NCBI RefSeq assembly: GCF_001636405.1
Contig: NZ_KV440950.1
Span: forward strand, 4,320,778 to 4,384,777
DNA length: 64,000 nucleotides
Source: Peribacillus frigoritolerans
GTDB lineage: Bacteria; Bacillota; Bacilli; Bacillales; DSM-1321
Direction of reading: 5' to 3'
The translations under genes were made by a program, and so were the position numbers. Under the pieces are notes generated by a model that worked only from the letters and a program-made list of their open reading frames with translations, did not search any database and was not told where the DNA came from. Below are positions 44,145 through 52,264 of this stretch, in pieces (the first letter of the stretch is position 1; every line of letters begins with the position of its first letter).

Positions 44145-44397
44145 ATTTTTTATTAATCATATTGGATATCGTCCCGAAATCAAGTTTATTCCCTTCAGCT
44201 ACGATGGAATGTACGATTTTATCTTCCGTTTCCTTATTGACCGGCTTATTCGCTATTTTTGAAACACGCTTAATGACGTTTCTAACCGTTGTTTCATCTT
44301 TGAAGTTGGCTCCTTGGAGCGAGTTTGCCAATTCTAATACATCTTTCATATTTACGCCGGTTTTACCTTCTATGTTTTTAAAAAAGTTATTATCCAT
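44143..44397 (-). CDS. spoVIF: stage VI sporulation protein F (YjcC)
   Basis: 84 residues with the family start FFKNIEGKTGVNMKDVLELA and the NVIKRVSKIANKPV core. SpoVIF is made in the mother cell under sigma-K. It acts with GerE to control late coat genes. The position beside yjcD and a YjcZ-type gene matches B. subtilis. GGAGGGG precedes the ATG. Confidence 0.87.
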   Translation of the reverse strand: MDNNFFKNIEGKTGVNMKDVLELANSLQGANFKDETTVRNVIKRVSKIANKPVNKETEDKIVHSIVAEGNKLDFGTISNMINKK

Positions 44398-44510
44398 ACC
44401 TAAGCCCCTCCCTTTTCTGTACCTATCCTATGGCATTATCAGAAAAAAGTGCTAGGCCCATACAAAAAAAATAAAAGGAATAGGCTTCTTCTGCCCATTC
44501 CTTTTACGCC

Positions 44511-44663
44511 TTAGCAGAAAGAAGCCCCTACAATGATCAATAGGATAAACAATACAACGATTATCGCGAAAGTGGAACCGCCGCCACCGTATCCTCCGCC
44601 ATAACCGCCGCCGTATCCATAACCGCTGCCGCCACAACAACCGTAGCCACCAAAACCAAACAT
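44511..44663 (-). CDS. yjcZ: YjcZ-family small sporulation protein
   Basis: About 50 residues: [20 protein letters not shown], then a glycine/tyrosine-rich stretch and a single membrane helix [19 protein letters not shown]. This is the typical YjcZ/YczN small sporulation protein. The ATG at 44663 follows GCGAGGTGAT. A longer frame upstream is an artefact. It is between spoVIF and the spoVA operon. Confidence 0.85.
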   Translation of the reverse strand: MFGFGGYGCCGGSGYGYGGGYGGGYGGGGSTFAIIVVLFILLIIVGASFC

Positions 44664-44765
44664 ACATATCACCTCGCTCTCGCTAAAGCTTACTGATAAC
44701 ATATGTAGGTCTGGACAAATATGTATAGGCCATGTCCCATTCCAAGGCTGCCTATTTCGATTATT

Positions 44766-45122
44766 TTATCCTTTTGGCCTGAAAACCAATGCTCCGATGA
44801 ATCCAAAGACGATTGCTGCAGAGATACCGGAACTTGTAATTTCAAACATGCCTGTCAGTACGCCGACTAGACCATGTTTTTCCGATTCCATCATCGCCCC
44901 GTTCACCAGCGAGTTCCCGAACGAAACGATCGGTATGGTTGCTCCGGCACCGGCAAAGTTAACAAGCGGCTCATATAAATCAAATCCGCCGAGAACAGCC
45001 CCTATTACAACGAACAAGCTTAACGTATGTGCCGGTGTCAGCTTAGCAACATCGAAAAGAAGCTGGCCGACTACACAAATCAAGCCACCGATGACAAAGG
45101 CCCAAAAAAACATTGCTAACAT
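44766..45122 (-). CDS. spoVAE: stage V sporulation protein AE
   Basis: 118 residues, membrane protein of the SpoVAE (SpoVAEb) family, with [20 protein letters not shown] as its conserved loop. With SpoVAC and SpoVAD it forms the inner-membrane channel for dipicolinic acid uptake during sporulation and release at germination. AAAGGAGAG precedes the ATG. It is the last gene of the yhcN-like-spoVAC-spoVAD-spoVAE set. Confidence 0.9.
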   Translation of the reverse strand: MLAMFFWAFVIGGLICVVGQLLFDVAKLTPAHTLSLFVVIGAVLGGFDLYEPLVNFAGAGATIPIVSFGNSLVNGAMMESEKHGLVGVLTGMFEITSSGISAAIVFGFIGALVFRPKG

Positions 45123-45138
45123 CGAAATCTCTCCTTTT

Positions 45139-46164
45139 TCATGAATTCATCCCATATTCAATGGCTACAGCATGGGCAATGCACGGAATCGTATCTTTTT
45201 GCTGGACGGAAAGCGGTGACAATAATGCTCCTGTTGCGACCAGCAGGATTTTTTTATATTTGCCGGAAATCATTTCATTCAGTATATGACCGTATAATAC
45301 CACTGCCGAACATCCCGCACCGCTCCCGCCAGCCAAAACAGGCTGGTCCTTTTTGAAAATCATCAATCCGCAATCCTTGAATTTTTCCTGATTGATATCA
45401 CAGCCCTTTTGCTTCAATAAGTCAAGAGCTGTCTCCCTCCCTATTTGACCTAAATCACCGGTAATGATGAAATCGTAATCATCCGGGGTCAAACCAGTAT
45501 CTTTGAAATGGGCAAGTATCGTATCGGCGGCCGCCGGGGCCATCGCTCCCCCCATATTGAAAGGATCTTTCAATCCCATGTCAATGACCTTTCCGATAGT
45601 GGCGGAGACAATATGGGGAAATTCCCCTTGCATGCTTCCATCAGGTGCAACCAGCGCCACCCCCGCTCCCGTTATCGTCCATTGAGCTGTAGGTGGTTTT
45701 TGCCCGCCATATTCAGTTGGATAGCGAAATTGTTTTTCAACAGCTGCATTGTGGCTCGAGGCACCTGTCAACACATAGTTAGCCCCGCCATAATTAGTGA
45801 TGAAGGCAGCTAGAGCAAGCCCTTCCATCGATGTGGAACAGGCTCCAAACAAGCCGAAATATGGAATTCCATTGGTTCTCGCTGCAAAGCTTGTCGGTGT
45901 AACCTGATTGATTAAATCACCCGCCAAGAAAAATTGCACCTGCTCCTTGCCAATCTTACCTTTTTCCAATGCAAGCTCTACCGCTTTCTCCATCAAATGG
46001 CGATGAGCCTTCTCATATGAATCCTGCTCCATCCACAAATCGTCGTATAAAATATCGAAATCACCAGCGATTTCTCCATTAGCTTCAAATGGCCCGCCTG
46101 TTACCCCTGTTTCCAAGATGACCGGTTTATTGGTGAACATCCATGTTTGTTTTCCCTTTAACAC
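45139..46164 (-). CDS. spoVAD: stage V sporulation protein AD
   Basis: 341 residues with the thiolase-like fold of Spo[23 protein letters not shown] lies at the start, with [20 protein letters not shown] around the conserved cysteine and [20 protein letters not shown] later. SpoVAD sits on the outer face of the spore inner membrane and binds dipicolinic acid. The start is GTG 46164 behind GGGGG. It follows spoVAC with a 3-base gap. Confidence 0.92.
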   Translation of the reverse strand: MLKGKQTWMFTNKPVILETGVTGGPFEANGEIAGDFDILYDDLWMEQDSYEKAHRHLMEKAVELALEKGKIGKEQVQFFLAGDLINQVTPTSFAARTNGIPYFGLFGACSTSMEGLALAAFITNYGGANYVLTGASSHNAAVEKQFRYPTEYGGQKPPTAQWTITGAGVALVAPDGSMQGEFPHIVSATIGKVIDMGLKDPFNMGGAMAPAAADTILAHFKDTGLTPDDYDFIITGDLGQIGRETALDLLKQKGCDINQEKFKDCGLMIFKKDQPVLAGGSGAGCSAVVLYGHILNEMISGKYKKILLVATGALLSPLSVQQKDTIPCIAHAVAIEYGMNS

Positions 46165-46167
46165 CGC

Positions 46168-46638
46168 TTAGCCCCCAATCATTAGGTAAATCGTTTTTAT
46201 CAACGCCACGACAAAGGCTGAAAATACTCCAAATAAAATGACCGATCCGGCCAATTTAAACATATTGGATCCAACTCCAAGTACAAAACCTTCCGTCCGA
46301 TGTTCGATTGCTGCCGAAATGACTGCGTTACCGAACCCAGTGACAGGGACGGCACTCCCTGCCCCCCCAAACTGGCCAATGCGGTCGTAAAACCCGAAAC
46401 CGGTCATCAAAAGGGCCAGAAACACCATGGTAGCCGTTGTCGGACCTCCTGCTGTCTGCTCCGTAAAGTTAAAAAAATAAATATAGAAGTAGGAAATGGC
46501 TTGTCCCACTATGCAGAAAATACCACCTACTAAAAAGGCCTTCAAACAATTCTTCACTATCGGTCTTTTAATTTCATGCTTCCCTTGAAGCTCTTGATAC
46601 GCATCCTGTATTGGGGTCGTTTTATCCTTGCCGCTCAT
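46168..46638 (-). CDS. spoVAC: stage V sporulation protein AC
   Basis: 156 residues with about four membrane helices. Landmarks are an N-terminal YQELQGKHEIKRPIVKNCLK, the GGPTTATMVFLALLMTGFGF block and VGSNMFKLAGSVILFGVFSA. SpoVAC is described as the mechanosensitive part of the dipicolinate channel. It starts 18 bases after the lipoprotein gene and is clearly in the same operon. Confidence 0.92.
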   Translation of the reverse strand: MSGKDKTTPIQDAYQELQGKHEIKRPIVKNCLKAFLVGGIFCIVGQAISYFYIYFFNFTEQTAGGPTTATMVFLALLMTGFGFYDRIGQFGGAGSAVPVTGFGNAVISAAIEHRTEGFVLGVGSNMFKLAGSVILFGVFSAFVVALIKTIYLMIGG

Positions 46639-46655
46639 ATTGTTGAACCTCTCTT

Positions 46656-47153
46656 CTAAATTAATTCTTTTTGAAGTTCTTCAATTTCCTTGAACTTCTT
46701 CCTTGCCTTTTTCTCGGGTACATCTTTTTTCTTAAGTAACTCGTTCAACCTTACCGATTCCAAAAAGATTTTATAATCGCTAGATACGATAAAATCATTT
46801 TTGGGAAACTTCTCTTCCAGATTTTCAGTCACAGTCTTTTCAATTTTCTTCATATGAAAACGTTGTAGGTGCTTAACTTTATAAGCGACGATAATCTTTT
46901 TGTCGTTTTTCACGACGATCACGTCATAGATGGTGTCTTCATTAGCAACTGTTTCCTTTACCTTTGAGATCAGTCCCTTTTCATCCTTCTCATCCATTCC
47001 ATTAATGATATCCATCGGTTCAGGATTCGTACGTTTAATCATTGCGAAATTCTCCGTTTTTCCATCATTCTGATTGCTGCACCCCGTAAGCACACACAAA
47101 ACAACTATAAAAATCAGCCAGCTTCCCTTAAAATATCTTCCTTGTCTGAACAT
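46656..47153 (-). CDS. YhcN/YlaJ-family sporulation lipoprotein
   Basis: 165 residues. A signal peptide ends in lipobox VLTGC. The mature part has the YhcN/YlaJ pattern: TVANEDTIYDVIVVKNDKKI, then VAYKVKHLQRFHMKKIEKTV. Members sit in the spore inner membrane. It is the first gene of the operon with spoVAC-D-E. A lipoprotein of this family placed before spoVAC is the arrangement known from second-type spoVA (spoVA2-like) operons that raise heat resistance in some bacilli. Confidence 0.85.
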   Translation of the reverse strand: MFRQGRYFKGSWLIFIVVLCVLTGCSNQNDGKTENFAMIKRTNPEPMDIINGMDEKDEKGLISKVKETVANEDTIYDVIVVKNDKKIIVAYKVKHLQRFHMKKIEKTVTENLEEKFPKNDFIVSSDYKIFLESVRLNELLKKKDVPEKKARKKFKEIEELQKELI

Positions 47154-47231
47154 AGAATCACATCCTAATTTATCGTTCTATTGTTATTTTCTTGTTTAAC
47201 GGTTTTTTTATGAATGGTAGGATTAGGAAAT

Positions 47232-47262
47232 AAAAAAACCCTTCCAAAATGGAAAGGTTTTT
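47232..47262 (-). terminator. terminator of the 38-residue gene
   Basis: AACCTTTCCATTTTGGAAGGGTT hairpin with a T run on the minus strand, right after the small gene. Confidence 0.7.
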
Positions 47263-47266
47263 TCAC

Positions 47267-47383
47267 TCAATAGCCTTTATTTTTATTGTTATTATTACAG
47301 CCACAATCTTTCTTGATTTTGATTGGCTGATCTTTTTTTATCGGTTTTGCATATGCCCATGGATTATTCTGTTTCTGATTCAA
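47267..47383 (-). CDS. 38-residue Cys/Asn-rich small protein (TTG start)
   Basis: AAAGGAGG on the minus strand (47398-47391) leads to TTG 47383, nine bases away. It opens MNQKQNNPWAYAKPIKKDQP and ends IKIKKDCGCNNNNKNKGY. The ATG five bases closer to the site reads only ATG-AAT-TGA. A terminator follows directly. The composition (Asn, Lys, CGC) is like small spore-coat proteins, and it is surrounded by sporulation genes. It is too short for most gene finders. Confidence 0.65.
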   Translation of the reverse strand: MNQKQNNPWAYAKPIKKDQPIKIKKDCGCNNNNKNKGY

Positions 47384-47446
47384 TTCATGACTCCTCCTTT
47401 AAGATCTATATCATACTATATGAATGATTAGACAAGTTGTTTCCAA

Positions 47447-47812
47447 TCAAATGTCCATAATTTTGCTGATTATGACCTCAATTATCGCTCCTACTGCTGC
47501 AACGGCAAGGATTAATATCAGTACGTCGCCTATAAACCAATGTTGGATATAAAGGAAAACCAGAAAAAGGCTGACCCAGACACCCACGCACCAAAAACAA
47601 CTTAGCAATTGACCAATCCACCCCAGCAGACCCTTTTCCTTGGGCATTAAAAATATTTCCACAATTCCTTCTTCATTTTTTTCCTCTATCTCTTTAAAAA
47701 AGGGGCTGCGCAGCGGCTCCATGATTTTATCGAAAACGATCAAGCGTGTCAGCCTGAAGGAAGCCAAGCCTAATATGATAAATAAGGTAAATTCACTTTG
47801 TGGGAGAAACAT
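47447..47812 (-). CDS. DUF1360 sporulation membrane protein (YjcA-like)
   Basis: 121 residues with three membrane segments. The DUF1360 hallmarks are LASFRLTRLIVFDKIMEPLR and LSCFWCVGVWVSL (the C-x2-C-W loop). B. subtilis YjcA, a sigma-K-controlled protein next to the cotVWXYZ genes, belongs here. AAGGAGCAAT precedes the ATG. It follows cotO by 14 bases, so they are likely in one operon. Confidence 0.82.
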   Translation of the reverse strand: MFLPQSEFTLFIILGLASFRLTRLIVFDKIMEPLRSPFFKEIEEKNEEGIVEIFLMPKEKGLLGWIGQLLSCFWCVGVWVSLFLVFLYIQHWFIGDVLILILAVAAVGAIIEVIISKIMDI

Positions 47813-47826
47813 TTAATATTGCTCCT

Positions 47827-48399
47827 TCACTTGGATTCTTCAATTATTTTGGCATCGATGATATCCGGCAGACCCACGAAACGGATATGGTTCCCTCTTT
47901 TAATTTTCACTGATTCCCCTCTCATGCCCATCACATGAAACCGAAGCTTTTCTCCGTTAATTACAGCCTCACATAATGGTTTTGGAAAACCTTGATGATT
48001 GGATAGGCGGGAAATGATGTCACGGGAAGATTCCTTCTTCTCCACCTTTTTCCTTTTTCTCTTAACTGGCTTTTCATTTTCCTGTTCAATTTGTTCAGGA
48101 TGTTCCATTTTTTCAACCGGAGCTTGCTCAGGGACATATTCTTCCGTGATTTTCCTTAATCCCGTAATCTCTTTTTCAATTTCCATCATGGCATCATAAA
48201 CACCAAATTCGCGTTTGACCTGTTCGATTTTTTCTTCTTTATGCTCGGCTTCTTCCTGAAGTTCCGGCTCAGCGCTGTCTTGAGGTTTAGCCTTTTTCGT
48301 TCTAAAATCACTTTGCATATTTCCACGCAGATCTGATATTTTTGCTTGATCGACATATATAAGTGGTTTGGATTCCTTATCGCCATTTTTCCCTGACAT
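47827..48399 (-). CDS. cotO: spore coat protein CotO
   Basis: 190 residues. A long, highly charged, low-complexity first part is followed by the conserved C-terminal domain GFPKPLCEAVINGEKLRFHV and NHIRFVGLPDIIDAKI, as in CotO (YjbX). CotO is a morphogenetic factor for the late stage of coat assembly. AAGGAGGG precedes the ATG. It lies next to fabI, as in B. subtilis. Confidence 0.82.
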   Translation of the reverse strand: MSGKNGDKESKPLIYVDQAKISDLRGNMQSDFRTKKAKPQDSAEPELQEEAEHKEEKIEQVKREFGVYDAMMEIEKEITGLRKITEEYVPEQAPVEKMEHPEQIEQENEKPVKRKRKKVEKKESSRDIISRLSNHQGFPKPLCEAVINGEKLRFHVMGMRGESVKIKRGNHIRFVGLPDIIDAKIIEESK

Positions 48400-48410
48400 G
48401 AAAACCCTCC

Positions 48411-48725
48411 TTAATATTTCAGAATATCCACGGACTGCAGCTGTTCCATTTGGTATTGGACAACTTTTTTCCCGAATTTATGCCTTATGAACAAACTGGA
48501 TTCTTTTTTTTGTTCCAATTTCCCGAATAGTGTACGGTCATTGATGATGAATTTACAAACAGGCTTAGGTGCAAAGGCTGGAAGTCGGGACAATAGCTCC
48601 ACCAATTCCTCGGCGGTATATGAAGTACTGATATTTTTTCCATGTAAATTGATATGTCTCTTCAGCGTATTTTGTATAGTTTGTTTTCCATCAGCACAAG
48701 GCACACCAACTTTTTCCACGTCCAT
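48411..48725 (-). CDS. hypothetical coat-associated protein
   Basis: 104 residues: MDVEKVGVPCADGKQTIQNT, then AEELVELLSRLPAFAPKPVC, then a basic beta-rich end. The segment LSRLPAFAPKPVCKFIINDR resembles the CotO segment LSNHQGFPKPLCEAVINGEK at the same relative place, so the two adjacent genes may be distant duplicates. AGGAGGGG precedes the ATG. It begins the operon with cotO and the DUF1360 gene. Its own function is unknown. Confidence 0.7.
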   Translation of the reverse strand: MDVEKVGVPCADGKQTIQNTLKRHINLHGKNISTSYTAEELVELLSRLPAFAPKPVCKFIINDRTLFGKLEQKKESSLFIRHKFGKKVVQYQMEQLQSVDILKY

Positions 48726-48803
48726 GATACCCCTCCTTCTTTTTCTCGAATAGGGTTGAAAGCCGCTTTATGCCGATTCTCGCAAACAATGAATATCCGC
48801 TCT

Positions 48804-48941
48804 ATGTATCATTTATATGAAACTCACCCTTCTTTATGCTGGAGATGTGACACTCCTTCAAAAAAGGACATCAACCAAGCTTGGATATGCTGGGCATTTA
48901 TGGAGAAAACTAAAACATTTGAAGATGAAAAAATCGGATAG
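48804..48941 (+). CDS. possible 45-residue Cys/Trp-rich protein
   Basis: ATG 48804 opens MYHLYETHPSLCWRCDTPSK and continues KDINQAWICWAFMEKTKTFE. A CWRC pair plus ICW suggests a zinc-knuckle-like microprotein. There is no good ribosome site, and it lies in the promoter region of the divergent coat operon. Weak call. Confidence 0.25.
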   Translation: MYHLYETHPSLCWRCDTPSKKDINQAWICWAFMEKTKTFEDEKIG

Positions 48942-48990
48942 ATTTCAAATGAGGATGCAGCAATTTAGGATTCCTGAGGAGTGGAAAATC

Positions 48991-49022
48991 AATAAAAAAG
49001 GGGACCGATATCGGTCCCCTTC
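48991..49022 (-). terminator. terminator of fabI
   Basis: Perfect 20-base palindrome GGGGACCGATATCGGTCCCC with a T run on the minus strand. Confidence 0.85.
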
Positions 49023-49030
49023 TTTTACTG

Positions 49031-49804
49031 TCATCCGATTATATGGTAACCAGAATCCACATGGATATTTTCCCCGGTAATCCCGCGGGACATGTCACTT
49101 AATAAAAATACGGCCGTATCCCCTACTTCTTCTGGTGTCGTTGTACGACGAAGCGGTGCTTCTTCTTCAATCTTCTTTAAAATGGTATTGAAGTCGCGAA
49201 CACCTTTTGCGGATAGGGTACGGATAGGTCCCGCTGAAATAGCATTCACTCGAATGTTATCTTTGCCAAGATCACTTGACAGGTAACGGACATTGGCTTC
49301 AAGTGAAGCCTTAGCCACTCCCATTACATTATAATTAGGCATGACCCGTTCACCGCCAAGATACGTCATTGTGACAATGCTGCCGCCTTCCGGCATGATT
49401 TCTTTCGCCGCTTTAGCTACAGCCGTTAAAGAAAATGAACTGATATTATGGGCAAGCAAGAACCCTTCACGGCTCGTATTGACGAACTCACCGTCCAGTT
49501 CTTCCTTGTTAGCGAATGCGACACTGTGTACCACGCCATGAATGATACCTGTTTCTTCCTTAATCGTCGCAAAACATTTTTCAATGCTTTCATCCTTCGT
49601 TACATCACATTGTAAAATGATGGAGGGCTCCCCTTCCAATGTAGAAGATAGTTCCCTAACGCTTTTTTCCGTACGGTCTTTTCCGTAAGTGAAAATCATT
49701 TTTGCACCTGCTTTATGTAAGGAACGGGCAACTCCCCAAGCAATACTTCTTTTATTCGCAACACCCATTATGACAAACGTTTTTCCCTCTAATGAAAAAG
49801 TCAT
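49031..49804 (-). CDS. fabI: enoyl-[acyl-carrier-protein] reductase (NADH)
   Basis: 257 residues. It has the FabI start LEGKTFVIMGVANKRSIAWG and the catalytic Y-x6-K in MPNYNVMGVAKASLEANVRY. FabI makes the last reduction of each fatty-acid elongation cycle and is the triclosan target. GGAGGTC precedes the ATG. A FapR operator lies upstream (49836-49854). The fabI-cotO neighbourhood is the same as in B. subtilis. Confidence 0.93.
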   Translation of the reverse strand: MTFSLEGKTFVIMGVANKRSIAWGVARSLHKAGAKMIFTYGKDRTEKSVRELSSTLEGEPSIILQCDVTKDESIEKCFATIKEETGIIHGVVHSVAFANKEELDGEFVNTSREGFLLAHNISSFSLTAVAKAAKEIMPEGGSIVTMTYLGGERVMPNYNVMGVAKASLEANVRYLSSDLGKDNIRVNAISAGPIRTLSAKGVRDFNTILKKIEEEAPLRRTTTPEEVGDTAVFLLSDMSRGITGENIHVDSGYHIIG

Positions 49805-49835
49805 CGTATGTGACCTCCTATTTTTAATACAAGTT

Positions 49836-49854
49836 ATTAGTACCTGCTACTAAT
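49836..49854 (-). promoter_or_regulatory. FapR operator upstream of fabI
   Basis: ATTAGTACCTGCTACTAAT is a near-perfect match to the FapR consensus (TTAGTACC-N-GATACTAA type). A TATACT -10 element lies just upstream on the minus strand, so FapR would sit at the transcription start and repress until malonyl-CoA rises. Confidence 0.8.
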
Positions 49855-49937
49855 GACAGTATATCAAATTTCCTTTGATAAAAACACCGTTTTCTAAAGT
49901 CCTCTGGGAATGACCCTTCAGGAGGGCCATCTTTGAC

Positions 49938-51317
49938 TTATAGTAAATAGCCCATTAATAATGTTGCTAATCCGAAATAAATAAGAATACTGATAAGGTC
50001 ATTTATAGTTGTAATGAAAGGACCTGAAGCTACTGCTGGATCGATTTTCATTTTATGCATGAGAAGCGGGACGATTGAACCGGCAAGTGTGGCAACGATC
50101 AGAGTTATGAAAATCGAAATACCGACCAATAACCCCAGCATTAAATCTTTTTGCCAAAAATAGACGATGAAAATGATGGCAATTCCGCATGTCAGACCAA
50201 TAATAAGGCCAGTTCCAGCCTCTCGAAGGACTAGTTTCCACTTGCTTTCCTGTTCTAATTCACCTGTTGCGATTCCTCTGACCGCCACTGCCAATGCTTG
50301 TGTTCCTGTATTTCCAGCCATGCCGCCAATCAATGGAATAAATACAGCCAGAATCGCTTTTTGGCTTAGTGTCTCTTCGAATCGCCCGATCAAACTCGCA
50401 GTCAGCAAGCCTAAGAACAAGAGGATGACCAACCATGGCAGCCGTTTTTTTGCAGCTGAAAATGGACTCTTATCAACATGATCCAGATCAGATATACCGG
50501 CGAGTTTAGAATAATCATCGGATGCCTCTTCATCCATGACATCAATGATATCATCAACCGTAATAATCCCTAACAAATGGTTCTGGAAATCGACGACCGG
50601 CACGGCAAGGAAGTTATAGTCCCTTATTTTTCGTGCCACCTCTTCCTGGTCTTCAGATACAGGTACGGAAACTACCCTGTCATCCATTAAATCACCAATT
50701 AAAGCATCTTCATCTGCAATGATCAAAGTCCTGAGCGATAAAACACCAAGCAGCTTCTTTTCCTGATCGGTAACGAACACATAATATATCGTTTCCGCAC
50801 CCGGAGCTTCCCTTTTTAAGATCTGCATGGCTGATCGAGCCGTTTCATTTGCTTCAATGGCAATGAACTCTGTCGTCATGATACTTCCTGCCGTAGATTC
50901 CTCGTAATTCAGAAGTTCCTGGATTTCGCTTGCCGCTTCATCATCCATGATGGTCAAATAGCTGACGGCCTGCTCATCATTGATTTCATTCAGGACGTCA
51001 GCAGCATCATCCGCATACATATGGGAAAGCATATCGGCTGCGTAAGAAGGATTCATTTCAGCTAACAGGCTTTCATAATCCTCTTCATCTATTTCTATAT
51101 TCTCAAAAAGGTCCGCCATTTCTTCCGGTGACAAATATGTGTAAATGACGGATCTGAATTCATCTGACAAGCTTGTATAAAATTGAGCCTGATCATAAGG
51201 ATGCATTTCGAGGAACTCCGTACGGAACTGATCTAGATTTTCCATTTTAAGCGCTTCAAGCAAAAACTCGTTATTCACTTGACTACTCTCCCTCTCCCGG
51301 TCCTTCATCTCCTCCAT
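49938..51317 (-). CDS. mgtE: magnesium transporter MgtE
   Basis: About 459 residues. The N-terminal superhelical domain has MNPSYAADMLSHMYADDAAD repeats. Two CBS domains follow (about residues 140-260), with VTVDDIIDVMDEEASDD at the link. Five membrane helices follow, with the pore motif PLIGGMAGNTGTQALAVAVR. MgtE is a Mg2+-gated Mg2+ channel. The second ATG (51317) is nine bases after AGGAGG; the first is only three. No M-box riboswitch fits in the 100-base space upstream. Confidence 0.92.
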   Translation of the reverse strand: MEEMKDRERESSQVNNEFLLEALKMENLDQFRTEFLEMHPYDQAQFYTSLSDEFRSVIYTYLSPEEMADLFENIEIDEEDYESLLAEMNPSYAADMLSHMYADDAADVLNEINDEQAVSYLTIMDDEAASEIQELLNYEESTAGSIMTTEFIAIEANETARSAMQILKREAPGAETIYYVFVTDQEKKLLGVLSLRTLIIADEDALIGDLMDDRVVSVPVSEDQEEVARKIRDYNFLAVPVVDFQNHLLGIITVDDIIDVMDEEASDDYSKLAGISDLDHVDKSPFSAAKKRLPWLVILLFLGLLTASLIGRFEETLSQKAILAVFIPLIGGMAGNTGTQALAVAVRGIATGELEQESKWKLVLREAGTGLIIGLTCGIAIIFIVYFWQKDLMLGLLVGISIFITLIVATLAGSIVPLLMHKMKIDPAVASGPFITTINDLISILIYFGLATLLMGYLL

Positions 51318-51428
51318 AACCATACACCTCCTAAAACAAATTTTTCATTTCTTCGTTTATATTTTATTTTTTAAATAATACTATACTAATACCATAAACA
51401 TATACAAAACAAACAAAGGATGTGTCAA

Positions 51429-52172
51429 ATGAACATCGATATCATAGGGGACATTCATGGATGTTTCGCTGAATTCAGGCAGCTGACCGAAAAAATGGGC
51501 TATACATGGGAGACTGGGATTCCTGTACATCCCTCTGGAAGGATTCTCGGCTTTGTAGGGGATTTAACCGATCGCGGCCCCAATTCCCTTCAAGTAATCG
51601 AGGTTGTCCATGAACTAGTCATTAACCAAAATATAGCAAGGTATGCCCCAGGTAACCACTGCAATAAATTGTATCGTTATTTTTCAGGCAATAAAGTACA
51701 AATATCACACGGTTTAGAAACTACTGTAGCTGAATATGAATCACTGAACAGTCGGGAGCAGAAGAAAATCCGAAAAAAATTCATGGATCTATATGAACGC
51801 TCCCCACTTTATCAAATCATGGATGAAGGGCGATTGATCATTGCCCATGCAGGAATTCGCAGTGACTATATTGGTCAATATAGCAGTAAAGTAAAAACCT
51901 TTGTCCTCTATGGTGATATAAATGGCTCCAAACATCCGGATGGGTCTCCGGTCAGGAAAGACTGGGCCAAATCATACAAAGGGGAATCTTGGATCGTATA
52001 TGGCCACACACCTGTCCCTGAAGCTAGACAAGTCAATCATACATACAATATTGATACAGGCTGCGTCTTCGGTGGAAAACTGACGGCTGTCCGTTATCCC
52101 GAAATGGATCTTCAAGAAGTGCCTTCAACCATGCCATATATAGCGGAAAAATTCAGGACATCTTTTGATTAA
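51429..52172 (+). CDS. prpE: bis(5'-nucleosyl)-tetraphosphatase PrpE
   Basis: 247 residues. Phosphoesterase motifs [45 protein letters not shown] and [10 protein letters not shown] are all present. PrpE splits Ap4A and has phosphatase activity; in B. subtilis it affects spore germination. The ATG at 51429 is preferred over 51420, which abuts AAAGG. Divergent from mgtE. Confidence 0.9.
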   Translation: MNIDIIGDIHGCFAEFRQLTEKMGYTWETGIPVHPSGRILGFVGDLTDRGPNSLQVIEVVHELVINQNIARYAPGNHCNKLYRYFSGNKVQISHGLETTVAEYESLNSREQKKIRKKFMDLYERSPLYQIMDEGRLIIAHAGIRSDYIGQYSSKVKTFVLYGDINGSKHPDGSPVRKDWAKSYKGESWIVYGHTPVPEARQVNHTYNIDTGCVFGGKLTAVRYPEMDLQEVPSTMPYIAEKFRTSFD

Positions 52173-52174
52173 CC

Positions 52175-52205
52175 AAAAAAACTCGCCATCTTGGTGAGTT
52201 TTTTT
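52175..52205 (+). terminator. terminator of prpE
   Basis: AAAACTCGCCATCTTGGTGAGTTTTTTT hairpin. Confidence 0.75.
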
Positions 52206-52264
52206 GCGTCCATGATTTTTTTCAAAATCCTGAATCGTTCGTTTTAATGTGCCCCGTTAAAAAA

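Noticed and set aside
44452..44667. 71-codon Arg/Trp-rich minus-strand frame
   Set aside because: Shadow frame of the YjcZ-type gene, whose Gly/Tyr pattern and membrane helix are in the other frame.
47249..47431. 60-codon hydrophobic plus-strand frame
   Set aside because: It is antisense to the better supported 38-residue gene (with ribosome site and terminator) and itself has none.
48817..49080. 87-codon plus-strand frame ahead of and into the fabI 3' end
   Set aside because: It passes through the fabI terminator palindrome and overlaps fabI antisense.
51324..51419. Mg2+-sensing M-box riboswitch before mgtE
   Set aside because: Fewer than 100 bases separate mgtE from the divergent prpE, too short for an M-box; no matching structure seen.
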